64,000 nt of DNA from Corynebacterium sp. KPL1814 (GCF_000478175.1 NZ_KI515778.1:1-64000); one strand, 5' to 3'. Numbered from the stretch's first letter, positions 48,698 through 58,210 are shown. The notes: a model not told the origin generated them from the sequence alone. Made by a program: numbers and translations.

Positions 48698-49256
48698 GAT
48701 TATCCATCTCCGGAATCTTCTCTACGGCTACGGTGACCTTGGGTGGGTCTGCAAGGACCTCTAAAGCGCGGGTGACAGCCTTTTCCACGCGCCCAGGCAA
48801 ATCGGCGTCTTGCTCATCGCCATTAACGGTGACCTTCGCGCTCTTGGTATCCGCCGAAGTCTGCGCGGAAGCAACTCCCGGAACACGGCGTGCTGCAGCA
48901 GAGCTCAATCGCGCGACATCGACTGGCCGCATCCACATGGAAGCGGACTCGGAAGCGACCTGGGTGTGGGTATTGCGACGGGTCTTTACCGCAGCGAATA
49001 CAAAGATGAGACCAACCACGATGGAAGCCACGCCAGCCCAGATCATCCACGTCTCTAATTGCTCGGTGGCAATAAGATCAAGGACCGGCTGAACCCACGA
49101 TTGGGCATTGGCATCTGCTCCGACAAGCCAGGTTTCGCGGACGCCCACAATGCCAATGGCAAGCAGAACGAAACCCAGAATTACGGTCCACGTGCGCACT
49201 GCAGGAGACGCCTTGGGCCGCTGCCCGAAATGCTCAGGCAAATTCATTTCAGCCAT
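48690..49256 (-). CDS. DUF6286-type membrane protein of Asp23 operon
   Basis: The 188-residue product has two hydrophobic helices, at about 20-40 (VRTWTVILGFVLLAIGIVGV) and 68-90 (MIWAGVASIVVGLIFVFA), and then a soluble domain with the pattern RPVDVARLSSAAARRVPGV that occurs in actinobacterial Asp23 clusters. The start at 49256 (MAEMNLPEHFG) follows GGAGGC-type RBS; a longer frame is not supported. It overlaps the upstream repeat-tailed gene by 8 bases, so translation is probably coupled. Confidence 0.8.
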   Translation of the reverse strand: MAEMNLPEHFGQRPKASPAVRTWTVILGFVLLAIGIVGVRETWLVGADANAQSWVQPVLDLIATEQLETWMIWAGVASIVVGLIFVFAAVKTRRNTHTQVASESASMWMRPVDVARLSSAAARRVPGVASAQTSADTKSAKVTVNGDEQDADLPGRVEKAVTRALEVLADPPKVTVAVEKIPEMDNHV

Positions 49257-50379
49257 TATTGCCTCCTTGCTCGTGGTACGGGGTAACGGAAATGGCACGC
49301 AGCGGCTCAGGCCGTGGCGCATAGACGTGCAACGGGCGCTGGCTAGCTGGCGATACCTCAATGCGCTTTAGCGGTTCCTGACGCGGGGTCTGAACCTTGC
49401 GCAGGGACGCGGGCCTAACGGTCCGCACGCGTTGCTCGCTTCGGGAATTGTCGATCTTGATCTTGCGCAGCGGCTGCGGGCGCGGTGGCTGCACCTTGCG
49501 CAGGGGAGCCGGGCGGGCAATGCGAACGCGCTTTTTCTGTTCTGAATTGTCGATCTCGATTTTGCGCAAAGGCTGCGGACGGGGAACAGAGACCTTTGCC
49601 TTTTTGACAAAGGGGCGTACCTGTCCGCTCGGAAGCAACCTGCCAGGGCGCGGAGCGCGAACGCTGCGTACCTGCTCTGGGCGTGGTTCGACGATGCGAC
49701 GCGGTTCGTGATCTTCTGGAGCGCTTATTTCTAGCAGCTGGTGGTCTGGAAGAGCAGCGGAAATGCTGCGCACCGATGCTTCTCGCGGCGTATCGACGGA
49801 GCGCACTGGCGTGTCACCAGAGGGCGTCGATACTCCGCGAACAGCAACTTCCTTTCCAGAAGAAATTTCGCGGATTTCCGCCTCTTGCGGGGTGTCGACG
49901 TTGCGAACCGTGGCTTCTTCCGGAGTCTCGATGCTTCGCACTTCGACCGAGTCATGAGTAACGGGTTGGGTCACGGTAGAAGGACTGACCTCCGGGGTAA
50001 AAGCTGAAGAGGCAGGACGCTGCGCAAGCTGTTCTGCGGTAACCCGGGTATCCGGAACCGATTCACCGACGGTGACATTAACGCGGGTGGTGGAATAGCC
50101 GGTATGGGCAGCAATAGCCTCTGAAATGGCGGCACGCGTACTTTCCGCGACTGCGGTAACCGGAGACGGCCACACCACAGCGATGGTCGCGCTCACGGCA
50201 GCGACTTCACGCTCTGGATCCATCTGTACCGAAACCCGTGGATAACCGCGTCCGCCAATGCCAGCAAGCTTGGCATCTAAATCTTTTGTGCCAGGCACGC
50301 TAGCAATTGCGGCGGTCACGATTCGTTCCATGGTCCGCAGCGAGAAACGCGTGTGGCCCTTAGTGGAACCTTCTGACAT
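49249..50379 (-). CDS. Asp23/Gls24-type protein with long repeat tail
   Basis: This 376-residue protein has an N-terminal Asp23-like domain at residues 15-110 (RTMERIVTAAIASVPG, GYPRVSVQMD, ATIAVVWPSPVTAVAESTR). An atypical tail follows. Residues 147-206 repeat units such as VRSIETPEEA, VRNVDTPQEA and VRSVDTPREA. Residues 267-332 are two tandem copies of a 33-residue basic unit (RPQPLRKI, IDNS, RPxxLRKVQ). The tail has no membrane segment and is strongly positive, so it may bind nucleic acid or anionic lipid or cell-wall polymer. The start is at 50379. Function is unknown beyond presumed Asp23 complex membership. Confidence 0.8.
   Translation of the reverse strand: MSEGSTKGHTRFSLRTMERIVTAAIASVPGTKDLDAKLAGIGGRGYPRVSVQMDPEREVAAVSATIAVVWPSPVTAVAESTRAAISEAIAAHTGYSTTRVNVTVGESVPDTRVTAEQLAQRPASSAFTPEVSPSTVTQPVTHDSVEVRSIETPEEATVRNVDTPQEAEIREISSGKEVAVRGVSTPSGDTPVRSVDTPREASVRSISAALPDHQLLEISAPEDHEPRRIVEPRPEQVRSVRAPRPGRLLPSGQVRPFVKKAKVSVPRPQPLRKIEIDNSEQKKRVRIARPAPLRKVQPPRPQPLRKIKIDNSRSEQRVRTVRPASLRKVQTPRQEPLKRIEVSPASQRPLHVYAPRPEPLRAISVTPYHEQGGNNG
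49384..49581 (-). repeat. two tandem 99-base repeats in the Asp23-type gene
   Basis: The two copies encode 33 residues each (267-299 and 300-332 of the protein). Protein identity is visibly high; the DNA copies differ at several third positions, so the duplication is not very recent. Confidence 0.8.
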
Positions 50380-50573
50380 TAGCCTTGGCCTTTCTCCTTG
50401 CCAATGAGGCCATTCCACACAGCGCTGAGGTCGATGCGGCCATCAAAGTGGGAGCCCAAGAGGCCACCGACGGCAGCAAGCAGCACGGCGAGCAGCGTCC
50501 AACCCCAACCTAAGTACAAAAAGAAGGCAAGTAGTAGGCCGATAACAATGCCCAATGTGGTGTAATTCTTCAT
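50379..50573 (-). CDS. DUF2273 small membrane protein
   Basis: The 64-residue product has two hydrophobic helices (TLGIVIGLLLAFFLYLG and WTLLAVLLAAVGGLLG) and the family ending GRIDLSAVWNGLIG. DUF2273 proteins accompany Asp23 genes in Firmicutes and actinobacteria. The stop overlaps the start of the next gene by one base, so they are translationally coupled. The start is two bases after the preceding gene's end. Confidence 0.85.
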   Translation of the reverse strand: MKNYTTLGIVIGLLLAFFLYLGWGWTLLAVLLAAVGGLLGSHFDGRIDLSAVWNGLIGKEKGQG

Positions 50574-50575
50574 AT

Positions 50576-50923
50576 CTAATCCTTCGAGGGAGCAGCGGAT
50601 AAGCCATCTACGGCGTCAGAAAACTCAACGTCGACGCGTTCCAGCTCCGTACATGCCTTGCGGGCGGCCGAGCGGATTTCTTCCGCTAGGCGGTACAGAT
50701 CAGGCTGCGCACTGATATCAACACGGACGTTGATTTGCAGGTGGCGATCGTCGCGGGGATCGGGCCGGCGCATGCCGGTAACCCTTTCGCCCGGGAAGAG
50801 TAGGCTCACCGAGCCGTAGGGTCCGCCGTCAAGGCCCGCGACACCGTTGAGCTTTTGCACCGCTTCCGCAATTGCGTGAGCGTGGCTTACCTCGAGCTCA
50901 AATTGTGCTCGGGGTTCAGGCAT
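50576..50923 (-). CDS. small Asp23-operon protein, Asp23-like fold possible
   Basis: This 115-residue soluble protein alternates short strands and helices (AHAIAEAVQKLNGV, HLQINVRVDISAQPDLYRLAEEIR), similar in pattern to a reduced Asp23 domain. No strong family match is recalled. It lies 5 bases after the Asp23 gene stop and 2 bases before DUF2273, so it belongs to the same transcript. Function is unknown. Confidence 0.7.
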   Translation of the reverse strand: MPEPRAQFELEVSHAHAIAEAVQKLNGVAGLDGGPYGSVSLLFPGERVTGMRRPDPRDDRHLQINVRVDISAQPDLYRLAEEIRSAARKACTELERVDVEFSDAVDGLSAAPSKD

Positions 50924-50928
50924 TGCTC

Positions 50929-51408
50929 TTATGCCTGGCCCTGGTTCAGTGCAGCCTGCTCTTCAGACTCGGAGTCTTCCTTCGGCAGCTTGACGTTGTG
51001 AACAACAACATCAACGCGTTCTACGGTCAGGCCGGTCATGCGCTCGACAGCGTTCATGATGTTGCGGCGGATTGCCTCAGCCAGCTCGTGGATAGCAACA
51101 CCGTACTCAGCGGTGATGGCGATCTCGATCTTTGCGGAGCCGTTTTCTACCTCTACGTCAACACCCTGGCGTACGTCCTCGGATGCACCGAAGGACTCGC
51201 GGATGGTGCCCATCATGCGAGCGCCGCCGCCACCGAGGGAGTCAACGCCGGAAACTTCGCGGGCTGCAATGCCAGCGATCTTGGAAACAACGACGTCATC
51301 AATGGTGGTGGTGCCGTACTGAGTCTCCAGGTTGTTGTTTACCTCGCGCTCTTCAGAAGCGGCAACGTTGTTCTCAGAGTGCTTTGCAGGAGTGTTGTTC
51401 TCAGACAT
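50929..51408 (-). CDS. Asp23/Gls24 family envelope stress response protein
   Basis: The 159-residue product has a hydrophilic N-terminus (Asn/Glu-rich) and then the Asp23 domain at about 30-135: GTTTIDDVVVSKIAGIAAREVSG, VEVENGSAKIEIAITAEYG, IRRNIMNAVERMTGL and VERVDVVVHNV. Family members are abundant cytoplasmic proteins attached to the membrane through AmaP and are induced by cell-envelope stress in staphylococci. It is the first gene of a six-gene minus-strand run ending at 48122. Confidence 0.93.
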   Translation of the reverse strand: MSENNTPAKHSENNVAASEEREVNNNLETQYGTTTIDDVVVSKIAGIAAREVSGVDSLGGGGARMMGTIRESFGASEDVRQGVDVEVENGSAKIEIAITAEYGVAIHELAEAIRRNIMNAVERMTGLTVERVDVVVHNVKLPKEDSESEEQAALNQGQA

Positions 51409-52119
51409 GGTCTTTAAGGCCTTTCCTTAAATATTGACTTGCATGGTCGCAATATGAAATTGAAGGACCAAGAACCAGCGGTTCAAAATCCTTCCTTGAG
51501 CGTACCTACCGCTTAACCACACGTGGGGTCTGGGACAACAATATTTACCAAAACGTGATTATTGGCACTATTGCTGGGATGGTTTGAAAAACACCAGCCC
51601 ATCGTGCTTAAATATTTAGGTTGCTTTAACAGGGCAGCGCGAACCGGTAACGCACCGTCTTAGACACGGTGCATATCGGCGAGACGCTGAGCTGGTAAAG
51701 CGAACATGACACCTTCGTTGTCACCGTGGATCAGGATTTTCCTGAAACACAGACTGGAAGGTCATCCGATCGGGCTAGGTCCGCGCTAGAGCAGAGACAC
51801 CCCGAGACGATGGACCGGAGAAGGGGCATGGCAAATAAACAGCGGCAGTTAGCGAATAGGACACTCTCCACGTGTAATGCGTGAAAACCGTCCTCTTCAC
51901 AATACTTTGACTACGGGTCTTGTGCCCCGTCAGGAGCACTGCAGACTGGCATTTGCCATGTGCTGTATCTCTTGGTTGTCATGACAGTCAGACCACTGGC
52001 GTTGTGTCAGGCCCCAGGCCCGGACAACGTTATAGAGAAATCGAGAAGCAATTTCCCACCGCTTCACGCCCCGGAAACGCCGGGAATGTGAAAGTGGGGA
52101 AGCGAGGAAGAGGATAAGC
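51409..52119. other. 711-base intergenic region between asp23 and S10 operon
   Basis: It must contain both divergent promoters and a long rpsJ leader. Visible structures are GCACCGT/ACGGTGC at 51652-51672, TGACA/TGTCA at 51707-51723, an inverted pair GCATGGCAAA (51827) and TTTGCCATG (51952), a perfect palindrome TGTCATGACA at 51977-51986, and a strong hairpin at 52055-52098. No protein frame with an RBS is convincing. A small RNA is possible but not shown. Confidence 0.5.
52055..52098 (+). promoter_or_regulatory. three-helix hairpin in the rpsJ leader
   Basis: CCCAC/GTGGG, TTCAC/GTGAA and CCCGG/CCGGG are nested, with small internal loops and an AAACG apical loop: about 15 base pairs in 44 bases. 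It lies 20 bases before the rpsJ start codon, where an autoregulatory r-protein site is commonly found. Confidence 0.65.
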
Positions 52120-52425
52120 GTGGCGGGACAAAAGATCCGCATTCGGCTGAAGGCCTATGACCACGAGGCAATCGACGCTTCTGCAAAGAAGATCGTCGAG
52201 ACCGTTACCCGTACGGGTGCTCGTGTAGTTGGCCCAGTGCCGCTCCCAACCGAGAAGAACGTGTACGCAGTTATTCGTTCTCCGCACAAGTACAAGGACT
52301 CTCGCGAGCACTTCGAGATGCGCACGCACAAGCGCCTGATCGATATTCTCGACCCGACCCCGAAGACCGTTGATGCTTTGATGCGCATCGATCTTCCGGC
52401 AAGCGTCGACGTGAACATCCAGTAA
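52120..52425 (+). CDS. rpsJ: 30S ribosomal protein S10
   Basis: The 101-residue S10 ([19 protein letters not shown]) has the family motif [11 protein letters not shown] and [19 protein letters not shown]. It is the first gene of the S10 operon. The GTG start at 52120 follows GAGGAAGAGGA. L3 follows after 23 bases. Confidence 0.98.
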   Translation: MAGQKIRIRLKAYDHEAIDASAKKIVETVTRTGARVVGPVPLPTEKNVYAVIRSPHKYKDSREHFEMRTHKRLIDILDPTPKTVDALMRIDLPASVDVNIQ

Positions 52426-52448
52426 GCGACTTTGGTGGAGAACTAATA

Positions 52449-53105
52449 ATGAGTGAAAACGAGATCAAGGGCATTCTGGGCAAGAAGCTCGGCATGACCC
52501 AGGTCTTCGACGACGAAAACCGCGTTGTTCCGGTTACCGTCGTTGAAGCAGGGCCATGCGTTGTCACCCAGATTCGCACCCCCGAAACCGATGGCTACAG
52601 CGCCATCCAAATCGCCTTTGGCGAGATTGACCCACGCAAGGCAAACAAGCCTGAGTCTGGTCACTTCAAAAAGGCTGGCGTAACCCCGCGTCGTCACGTT
52701 GCGGAAATCCGCATGGACGACACCTCCGCATACGAGGTTGGCCAAGAGGTCAAGGTAGACATCTTCGAAGACATCACTTTCGTTGACGTCACCGGCCAGA
52801 CCAAGGGCCACGGCTACGCTGGTGCTATGAAGCGCCACGGCTTCCAGGGTCAGGGCGCAGCTCACGGTAACCAGGCCGCTCACCGCCGCGTTGGTGGTAT
52901 CGGTGGCGCTGCTACCCCTGGCCGCGTCTTCAAGGGCAAGCGCATGGCTGGCCGCATGGGCCACGACCGCGTGACGACCCAAAACCTGAAGATTCAGAAA
53001 GTCGATGTCGAGTCCAACCTGCTGCTCATCAAGGGTGCTATCCCTGGTGCGCGCGGTGGCCTCGTCACCGTTAAGACCGCAGTGAAGGGCGGTGCACACG
53101 CATGA
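52449..53105 (+). CDS. rplC: 50S ribosomal protein L3
   Basis: The 218-residue L3 has the early [18 protein letters not shown] and the loop region [15 protein letters not shown] with [16 protein letters not shown] that approaches the peptidyl transferase centre. It overlaps rplD by 4 bases. Confidence 0.98.
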   Translation: MSENEIKGILGKKLGMTQVFDDENRVVPVTVVEAGPCVVTQIRTPETDGYSAIQIAFGEIDPRKANKPESGHFKKAGVTPRRHVAEIRMDDTSAYEVGQEVKVDIFEDITFVDVTGQTKGHGYAGAMKRHGFQGQGAAHGNQAAHRRVGGIGGAATPGRVFKGKRMAGRMGHDRVTTQNLKIQKVDVESNLLLIKGAIPGARGGLVTVKTAVKGGAHA

Positions 53106-53755
53106 GCAACCTCAAGCTAGACGTCCACACCTCCGAAGGTAAGACCAATGGCTCCGTGGACCTGCCGGCTGAAATCTTTGACACCGAGGCATCCGTTGCT
53201 CTGATGCACCAGGTAGTCAACGCACAGCTTGCTGCTGCTCGTCAGGGCACCCACGCCACCAAGACCCGCGGCGACGTCCGCGGTGGTGGTCGCAAGCCTT
53301 TCCGCCAGAAGGGCACCGGTCGTGCGCGCCAGGGTTCCATCCGTGCGCCGCACTACACCGGCGGTGGCACCGTCCACGGCCCGCAGCCACGTAGCTACGC
53401 ACAGCGCACCCCTAAGAAGATGATCAAGGCTGCTCTCTTCGGTGCGTTGTCTGACCGTGCTCGCAACGAGCGCATCCATGTCATCGAAGAGTTGGTACCT
53501 GGCCAGAAGCCGTCCACCAAGGCGGCTAAGGCCTTCCTCGAGTCCCTGACCGAGCGCGACAACGTGCTGCTGGTTATCGGCCGCGAGGACATCAACGCCC
53601 GTCGTAGCGCTAATAACCTGCCGAACGTTCAGATCCTGCACGCCGGTCAGCTCAACACCTACGACGTTCTCTACTCCGATGACGTTGTGTTCTCCGTTGA
53701 GGCGCTACACACCTTCATCACTCGCGCTACCGGCGCGGATAAGGAGGAGAACTAA
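53102..53755 (+). CDS. rplD: 50S ribosomal protein L4
   Basis: The 217-residue L4 has the exit-tunnel loop [19 protein letters not shown], where macrolide-resistance changes can occur; the loop looks wild type. The start overlaps rplC and the stop overlaps the rplW start. L4 is the repressor of the S10 operon in some bacteria. Confidence 0.98.
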   Translation: MSNLKLDVHTSEGKTNGSVDLPAEIFDTEASVALMHQVVNAQLAAARQGTHATKTRGDVRGGGRKPFRQKGTGRARQGSIRAPHYTGGGTVHGPQPRSYAQRTPKKMIKAALFGALSDRARNERIHVIEELVPGQKPSTKAAKAFLESLTERDNVLLVIGREDINARRSANNLPNVQILHAGQLNTYDVLYSDDVVFSVEALHTFITRATGADKEEN

Positions 53756-54057
53756 TGGCTAAGATTTCTAACCCGCGCGATGTCATCATCGCCCCGGTTG
53801 TATCTGAGAAGTCCTACGGTCTGATGGAGCAGAACGTCTACACGTTCTTCGTCTCCCCAGACTCCAACAAGTCCCAGATTAAAGATGCCGTCGAGCAGAT
53901 CTTTGACGTGAAGGTCGACTCCGTGAATACCGTAAACCGTGCAGGTAAGCGCAAGCGCACCCGCACCGGCTTCGGTCAGCGTAAGTCCACCAAGCGCGCA
54001 TACGTGACGCTCCGTGAAGGCAGCGACTCCATCGACGTCTTCGGCGCAGGCGCTTAA
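53755..54057 (+). CDS. rplW: 50S ribosomal protein L23
   Basis: The 100-residue L23 has the pattern [20 protein letters not shown] and [21 protein letters not shown]. It sits at the tunnel exit and docks SRP and trigger factor. It overlaps rplD by one base (TAATG). Confidence 0.97.
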   Translation: MAKISNPRDVIIAPVVSEKSYGLMEQNVYTFFVSPDSNKSQIKDAVEQIFDVKVDSVNTVNRAGKRKRTRTGFGQRKSTKRAYVTLREGSDSIDVFGAGA

Positions 54058-54092
54058 GCGCCACCGGAGAGCCGAAAGGAAAAGGAAGAATT

Positions 54093-54929
54093 ATGGCTAT
54101 TCGTAAGTACAAGCCGACAACTCCGGGTCGCCGCGCATCCTCCGTATCTGAGTTCGACGAGATCACTCGCTCGACTCCGGAGAAGTCCCTGCTGCGCCCG
54201 CTGAGCAAAACCGGTGGTCGTAATAACTACGGCCGCATCACCACCCGCCACATCGGCGGTGGCCACAAGCGCCGTTACCGTCTGATCGACTTCCGTCGTA
54301 ACGACAAGGACGGCATTCCGGCAAAGGTCGCTCACATCGAGTACGACCCGAACCGCACCGCAAACATTGCTTTGCTGCACTATGTAGATGGCGAGAAGCG
54401 CTACATCATCGCACCGAAGGGCCTGAAGCAGGGTGCTGTTGTCGAGTCCGGCCCGAACGCAGATATCAAGGTGGGCAACAACCTGCCGCTGCGCAACATC
54501 CCAACCGGTTCGACCATCCACGCTGTTGAGCTCAAGCCGGGCGCTGGCGCTAAGCTGGCTCGCTCTGCTGGTGCTTCCATCCAGCTGCTGGGTAAGGAAG
54601 GGAAGTACGCCGTTCTGCGTATGCCGTCTTCTGAGATCCGCCGCGTGGACATCCGTTGCCGCGCAACGGTTGGTGAAGTTGGCAACGCCGAGCAGATGAA
54701 CATCCGCTGGGGCAAGGCCGGCCGCATGCGTTGGAAGGGCGTTCGCCCGACCGTCCGCGGTGTCGTTATGAACCCGGTTGACCACCCACACGGTGGTGGT
54801 GAGGGTAAGACCTCCGGTGGTCGCCACCCAGTGTCCCCATGGGGTCACAAGGAGGGTCGCACCCGCAACCCGAACCGTTACTCCAACAACATGATCGTGC
54901 GCCGTCGTCGCCCGAACAAGAAGCGCTAA
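54093..54929 (+). CDS. rplB: 50S ribosomal protein L2
   Basis: The 278-residue L2 has [15 protein letters not shown], the RNA-binding core [17 protein letters not shown] and the C-terminal [19 protein letters not shown], containing the conserved His needed for peptidyl transfer. RBS AAAGGAAAAGGAAG. rpsS follows after 13 bases. Confidence 0.98.
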   Translation: MAIRKYKPTTPGRRASSVSEFDEITRSTPEKSLLRPLSKTGGRNNYGRITTRHIGGGHKRRYRLIDFRRNDKDGIPAKVAHIEYDPNRTANIALLHYVDGEKRYIIAPKGLKQGAVVESGPNADIKVGNNLPLRNIPTGSTIHAVELKPGAGAKLARSAGASIQLLGKEGKYAVLRMPSSEIRRVDIRCRATVGEVGNAEQMNIRWGKAGRMRWKGVRPTVRGVVMNPVDHPHGGGEGKTSGGRHPVSPWGHKEGRTRNPNRYSNNMIVRRRRPNKKR

Positions 54930-54942
54930 GAGGAGGTAAACA

Positions 54943-55221
54943 ATGCCACGCAGCCTTAAGAAAGGCCCGTTCGTCGATGAGCACCTCCTCAACAAGGTGG
55001 ATGCTCAAAACGATGCAGGCACCAAGCAGGTCATCAAGACCTGGTCTCGCCGCTCGACCATTCTCCCCGATTTCATCGGACACACCTTCGCCGTCCACGA
55101 CGGCCGCAAGCATGTGCCGGTCTTCATCGAGGACTCCATGGTCGGCCACAAGTTGGGCGAGTTTGCACCAACCAAGACCTTTAAGGGTCACGTCAAGGAT
55201 GACAAGAAGGGACGTCGATAA
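54943..55221 (+). CDS. rpsS: 30S ribosomal protein S19
   Basis: The 92-residue S19 has [33 protein letters not shown] and [28 protein letters not shown] is strong. It is located between rplB and rplV as expected. Confidence 0.98.
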   Translation: MPRSLKKGPFVDEHLLNKVDAQNDAGTKQVIKTWSRRSTILPDFIGHTFAVHDGRKHVPVFIEDSMVGHKLGEFAPTKTFKGHVKDDKKGRR

Positions 55222-55224
55222 GCG

Positions 55225-55587
55225 ATGAGTGAGACCATCACCTCCGCATCCGCCACGGCCCGCTACGTCCGCGTTACCCCGATGAAGGCACGTCGTGTGC
55301 TCGATCTGGTCCGCGGCAAGTCCGTAAGCGAAGCTTTGGCAATCCTAAAGTACGCACCGCAGGGTGCTTCCACGCCAGTTGCAAAGGTCGTTGCTTCCGC
55401 AGCCGCTAACGCTGAGAACAACTTCGGCCTCGACCCACGCACCTTGGTCATCTCCGAGGCATACGCCAACGAGGGCCCGACCATGCGTCGTTTCCAGCCG
55501 CGTGCACAGGGGCGTGCATTCATGATTCGTAAGCGCACCAGCCACATCACCGTGGTTGTCGAAAGCCAGCAGGAAGGGGCCAAGTAA
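55225..55587 (+). CDS. rplV: 50S ribosomal protein L22
   Basis: The 120-residue L22 has [20 protein letters not shown] and the tunnel-lining hairpin [20 protein letters not shown], which appears wild type. It overlaps the ATG of rpsC by one base. Confidence 0.98.
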   Translation: MSETITSASATARYVRVTPMKARRVLDLVRGKSVSEALAILKYAPQGASTPVAKVVASAAANAENNFGLDPRTLVISEAYANEGPTMRRFQPRAQGRAFMIRKRTSHITVVVESQQEGAK

Positions 55588-56333
55588 TGGGCCAGAAGAT
55601 CCATCCTCACGGCCTACGTTTGGGCATCACTTCCGACTGGAAGACCCACTGGTTCGCGGATAAGGACTACGCGAACTACGTAGCCGAAGACATCAAGATT
55701 CGTAACTACCTCAACAAGGGCCTCGAGCGTGCCGGCATCGCCGACATCGTTATCGAGCGCACCCGTGACCGCGTCCGCGTGGACATTCACACCGCCCGCC
55801 CGGGCATTGTGATTGGCCGCCGCGGTGCTGAGGCTGACCGCATCCGCCGCGAGCTGGAAAAGCTCACCGGTAAGATGGTTGCCCTCAACATTCTCGAGGT
55901 CAAGCAGGTAGACGCAAACGCAACCCTGGTTGCTCACTCCATCGCGGAGCAGCTGGTTAACCGCGTCGCATTCCGTCGTGCAATGCGCAAGGCTATCCAG
56001 TCCGCTATGCGCCAGCCACAGGTCAAGGGCATCAAGATTCTGCTGTCCGGTCGCCTGGGCGGTGCAGAAATGTCCCGCGTTGAGCGCTACCACGAGGGCC
56101 GCGTTCCGCTGCACACTCTTCGCGCCGAGATCGACTACGGCACCGCAGAGGCCCACACCACCTTCGGCCGCATCGGCATCAAGGTGTGGATCTACAAGGG
56201 TGACGTCGTCGGTGGCGTACGCGAGTCCGAACTGAACGCTCCGGCACAGGGCCGTGGCCGTGGTGACCGCAATGGTCGCTCCCGCCGCGGTAGCCAGCGC
56301 CGCCAGCGTGCACAGCAGAAGCAGGAGGGCTAA
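55587..56333 (+). CDS. rpsC: 30S ribosomal protein S3
   Basis: The 248-residue S3 has the N-terminal [15 protein letters not shown], the KH domain motif [16 protein letters not shown], and the C-terminal domain with [14 protein letters not shown] and [19 protein letters not shown]. The basic C-terminal tail ([13 protein letters not shown]) is longer than in E. coli. Confidence 0.98.
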   Translation: MGQKIHPHGLRLGITSDWKTHWFADKDYANYVAEDIKIRNYLNKGLERAGIADIVIERTRDRVRVDIHTARPGIVIGRRGAEADRIRRELEKLTGKMVALNILEVKQVDANATLVAHSIAEQLVNRVAFRRAMRKAIQSAMRQPQVKGIKILLSGRLGGAEMSRVERYHEGRVPLHTLRAEIDYGTAEAHTTFGRIGIKVWIYKGDVVGGVRESELNAPAQGRGRGDRNGRSRRGSQRRQRAQQKQEG

Positions 56334-56336
56334 TCC

Positions 56337-56753
56337 ATGCTGATTCCTAAGCGTGTTAAGTACCGCCGTCAGCACCGCCCGAGCCGTCGTGGCGTGTCCA
56401 AGGGCGGAAACCGCATTAACTTCGGCGATTACGCAATCCAGGCACTGGAGCCTGCGTACATCACCAACCGTCAGATTGAGGCCGCACGTATTGCCATCAA
56501 CCGCCACGTCAAGCGTGGTGGCAAGGTGTGGATCAACATTTTCCCGGACCGTCCGTTGACCCAGAAGCCGCTCGGTGTTCGTATGGGTTCCGGTAAGGGC
56601 CCGGTTGAGAAGTGGGTGGCTAACGTGAAGCCTGGCCGCGTACTTTTCGAGATGAGCTACCCAACTGAGGCTGTTGCAATCGAGGCTCTGCGCCGCGCTG
56701 GCCAGAAGCTTCCTTGCAAGGTCCGCATCATCAAGAAGGAGGACCAGTTCTAA
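56337..56753 (+). CDS. rplP: 50S ribosomal protein L16
   Basis: The 138-residue L16 has [40 protein letters not shown] and [16 protein letters not shown]. It lies near the A-site tRNA elbow. The stop shares a base with the rpmC start. Confidence 0.98.
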   Translation: MLIPKRVKYRRQHRPSRRGVSKGGNRINFGDYAIQALEPAYITNRQIEAARIAINRHVKRGGKVWINIFPDRPLTQKPLGVRMGSGKGPVEKWVANVKPGRVLFEMSYPTEAVAIEALRRAGQKLPCKVRIIKKEDQF

Positions 56754-56983
56754 TGGCAACCGGTACCCCCGCCCACGAGTTCCGTGAGCTCGACAACGCA
56801 GAGCTGGAAACCCGTCTGAAGGATGCGAAGGAAGAACTGTTCAACCTTCGTTTCCAGAAGGCCACCGGCCAGCTGACCAACAACCGCCGCATCGGCACGG
56901 TTAAGCGCGACATTGCCCGCATCTACACCGTTCTGCGCGAGCGCGAGCTGGGCCTGTCTGTCGCTCCGGGAGCTGAGGCTTAA
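56753..56983 (+). CDS. rpmC: 50S ribosomal protein L29
   Basis: The 76-residue L29 has [28 protein letters not shown] and the [21 protein letters not shown] helix. The start at 56753 overlaps the rplP stop (TAATG); the longer frame begins inside rplP and is not used. Confidence 0.97.
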   Translation: MATGTPAHEFRELDNAELETRLKDAKEELFNLRFQKATGQLTNNRRIGTVKRDIARIYTVLRERELGLSVAPGAEA

Positions 56984-56985
56984 TC

Positions 56986-57294
56986 ATGAGTGAGGCTAAC
57001 GTGACTGAATCCAAGAAGGGACCAACTCCGAAGAAGGAGAAGGTCAAGGGTGCTCCTAAGGTCCGCACCGGCTACGTCGTCTCGGACAAGATGTCCAAGA
57101 CCATCGTCGTCGAGTTGGAAGACCGCAAGCAGCACGCTCTGTACGGCAAGATCATGCGCTCTAACAAGAAGGTTAAGGCGCACGATGAGGAAGAAACCGC
57201 AGGCGTAGGCGACCTCGTACGTATCGCTGAGACCCGCCCGCTGTCCAAGGACAAGCACTTCCGTCTCGTAAAGATCATCGAGAAGGCTAAGTAA
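56986..57294 (+). CDS. rpsQ: 30S ribosomal protein S17
   Basis: The 102-residue S17 has a Lys-rich N-terminal extension of about 25 residues, then the OB fold: [35 protein letters not shown] and [16 protein letters not shown]. It is the last gene of the S10 operon in the window. rplN does not follow; instead a convergent iron gene does, so the operon is split here, as in other corynebacteria. Confidence 0.97.
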   Translation: MSEANVTESKKGPTPKKEKVKGAPKVRTGYVVSDKMSKTIVVELEDRKQHALYGKIMRSNKKVKAHDEEETAGVGDLVRIAETRPLSKDKHFRLVKIIEKAK

Positions 57295-57308
57295 ACCCTA
57301 GCCAGCGC

Positions 57309-57360
57309 AGCCCTTGTACCGGACCACATGGTTCGGCGCAGGGGCCTCTCGCTGTTTTAG
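57309..57360 (+). terminator. weak terminator-like hairpin after rpsQ
   Basis: CCGGACC can pair with GGTTCGG around ACAT, with an outer GCCC/GGGC pairing. The following CTGTTTTA is a poor T-run. It would separate the S10 operon from the convergent gene. Confidence 0.4.
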
Positions 57361-57365
57361 AGCTC

Positions 57366-58187
57366 TTACGGTCGGGCCCTTCCATAGAACCAATAGGGCA
57401 CCCAGGTGACGTCGTCGGTAGCAAGGCCCCAGTCTTTGACCGCGAGGCCCCGGACCTTTTTTGCCAACTCCCCCTCGCCTGAGACCCACACGTACCCAGG
57501 TATCGGCGCACCGTCATAATCTGCTTTCAGCGCGGCAACAACAGAATCCGCCTCCTGATGCGGCTCGGTGCGAATCACGCGCAGGCTGCGTACGCTCGCC
57601 TCCCACCTGGCAGCAAGCCCAGGCTCTACCTCGTCATCGCTAGTTACCACGGCCATAACGTCGGTACGGGCGAGCATCGCCGGGTCATGGACCTCTTGGT
57701 AGGAGAGGATATGCCGCAGGGCTGGTAGGGCGGAGGAATCGGCGACTAATAGCTGCGCCGCCTCGGTTGGCCGCCACAGCTCGTTGCAGGTAAAGAATCC
57801 CGCTGTATCGCCGGGCTGCGCGCGGAGAATCCACCGCGAACCGGGCCCGGAGTCACCGTGGGTGACTACGTCCACATCAACCGTGGCGTCCTCAGGATGG
57901 AGCGCCCGGATGGTGTACCAGCGCAAATCGGGCCGAGTTTCTTCGTCTATAGCGGCCACCGCCGCCCGGATATTGACCCCATCGACGGGGAACGGCGTAA
58001 ATTCTTGCCCGGATTGCGGCATAACGAGGCCAAAGAATTCATCGGGGCCGGCGAACTGATACGTCCTGAACGCCTCGGAATGAAGCGTCAAGCGGTGCAG
58101 CCGCGGCCGGATTTGATCATTGGCGGTTAGGGTAACGGGAATTAATTCGTGTTCAGGCATCGGCGACGATTGTAGGGAAGAGTTCAT
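57366..58187 (-). CDS. siderophore-interacting protein (NAD(P)H ferric-siderophore reductase)
   Basis: This 273-residue protein has two domains: the FAD-binding FAD_binding_9 barrel, with RWYTIRALHPEDATVDVDVV and HGDSGPGSRW (flavin contacts), and the SIP NAD(P)H domain ending near GYVWVSGEGELAKKVRG. It reduces ferric siderophore in the cytosol to release iron. It starts at 58187 or at 58160 (MPEHELIPVTLT). It is divergent from the siderophore importer operon and shares a DtxR-like site, so iron-repressed co-expression is likely. Confidence 0.93.
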   Translation of the reverse strand: MNSSLQSSPMPEHELIPVTLTANDQIRPRLHRLTLHSEAFRTYQFAGPDEFFGLVMPQSGQEFTPFPVDGVNIRAAVAAIDEETRPDLRWYTIRALHPEDATVDVDVVTHGDSGPGSRWILRAQPGDTAGFFTCNELWRPTEAAQLLVADSSALPALRHILSYQEVHDPAMLARTDVMAVVTSDDEVEPGLAARWEASVRSLRVIRTEPHQEADSVVAALKADYDGAPIPGYVWVSGEGELAKKVRGLAVKDWGLATDDVTWVPYWFYGRARP

Positions 58188-58210
58188 GCATCCAACATAC
58201 TCCTACAAAG

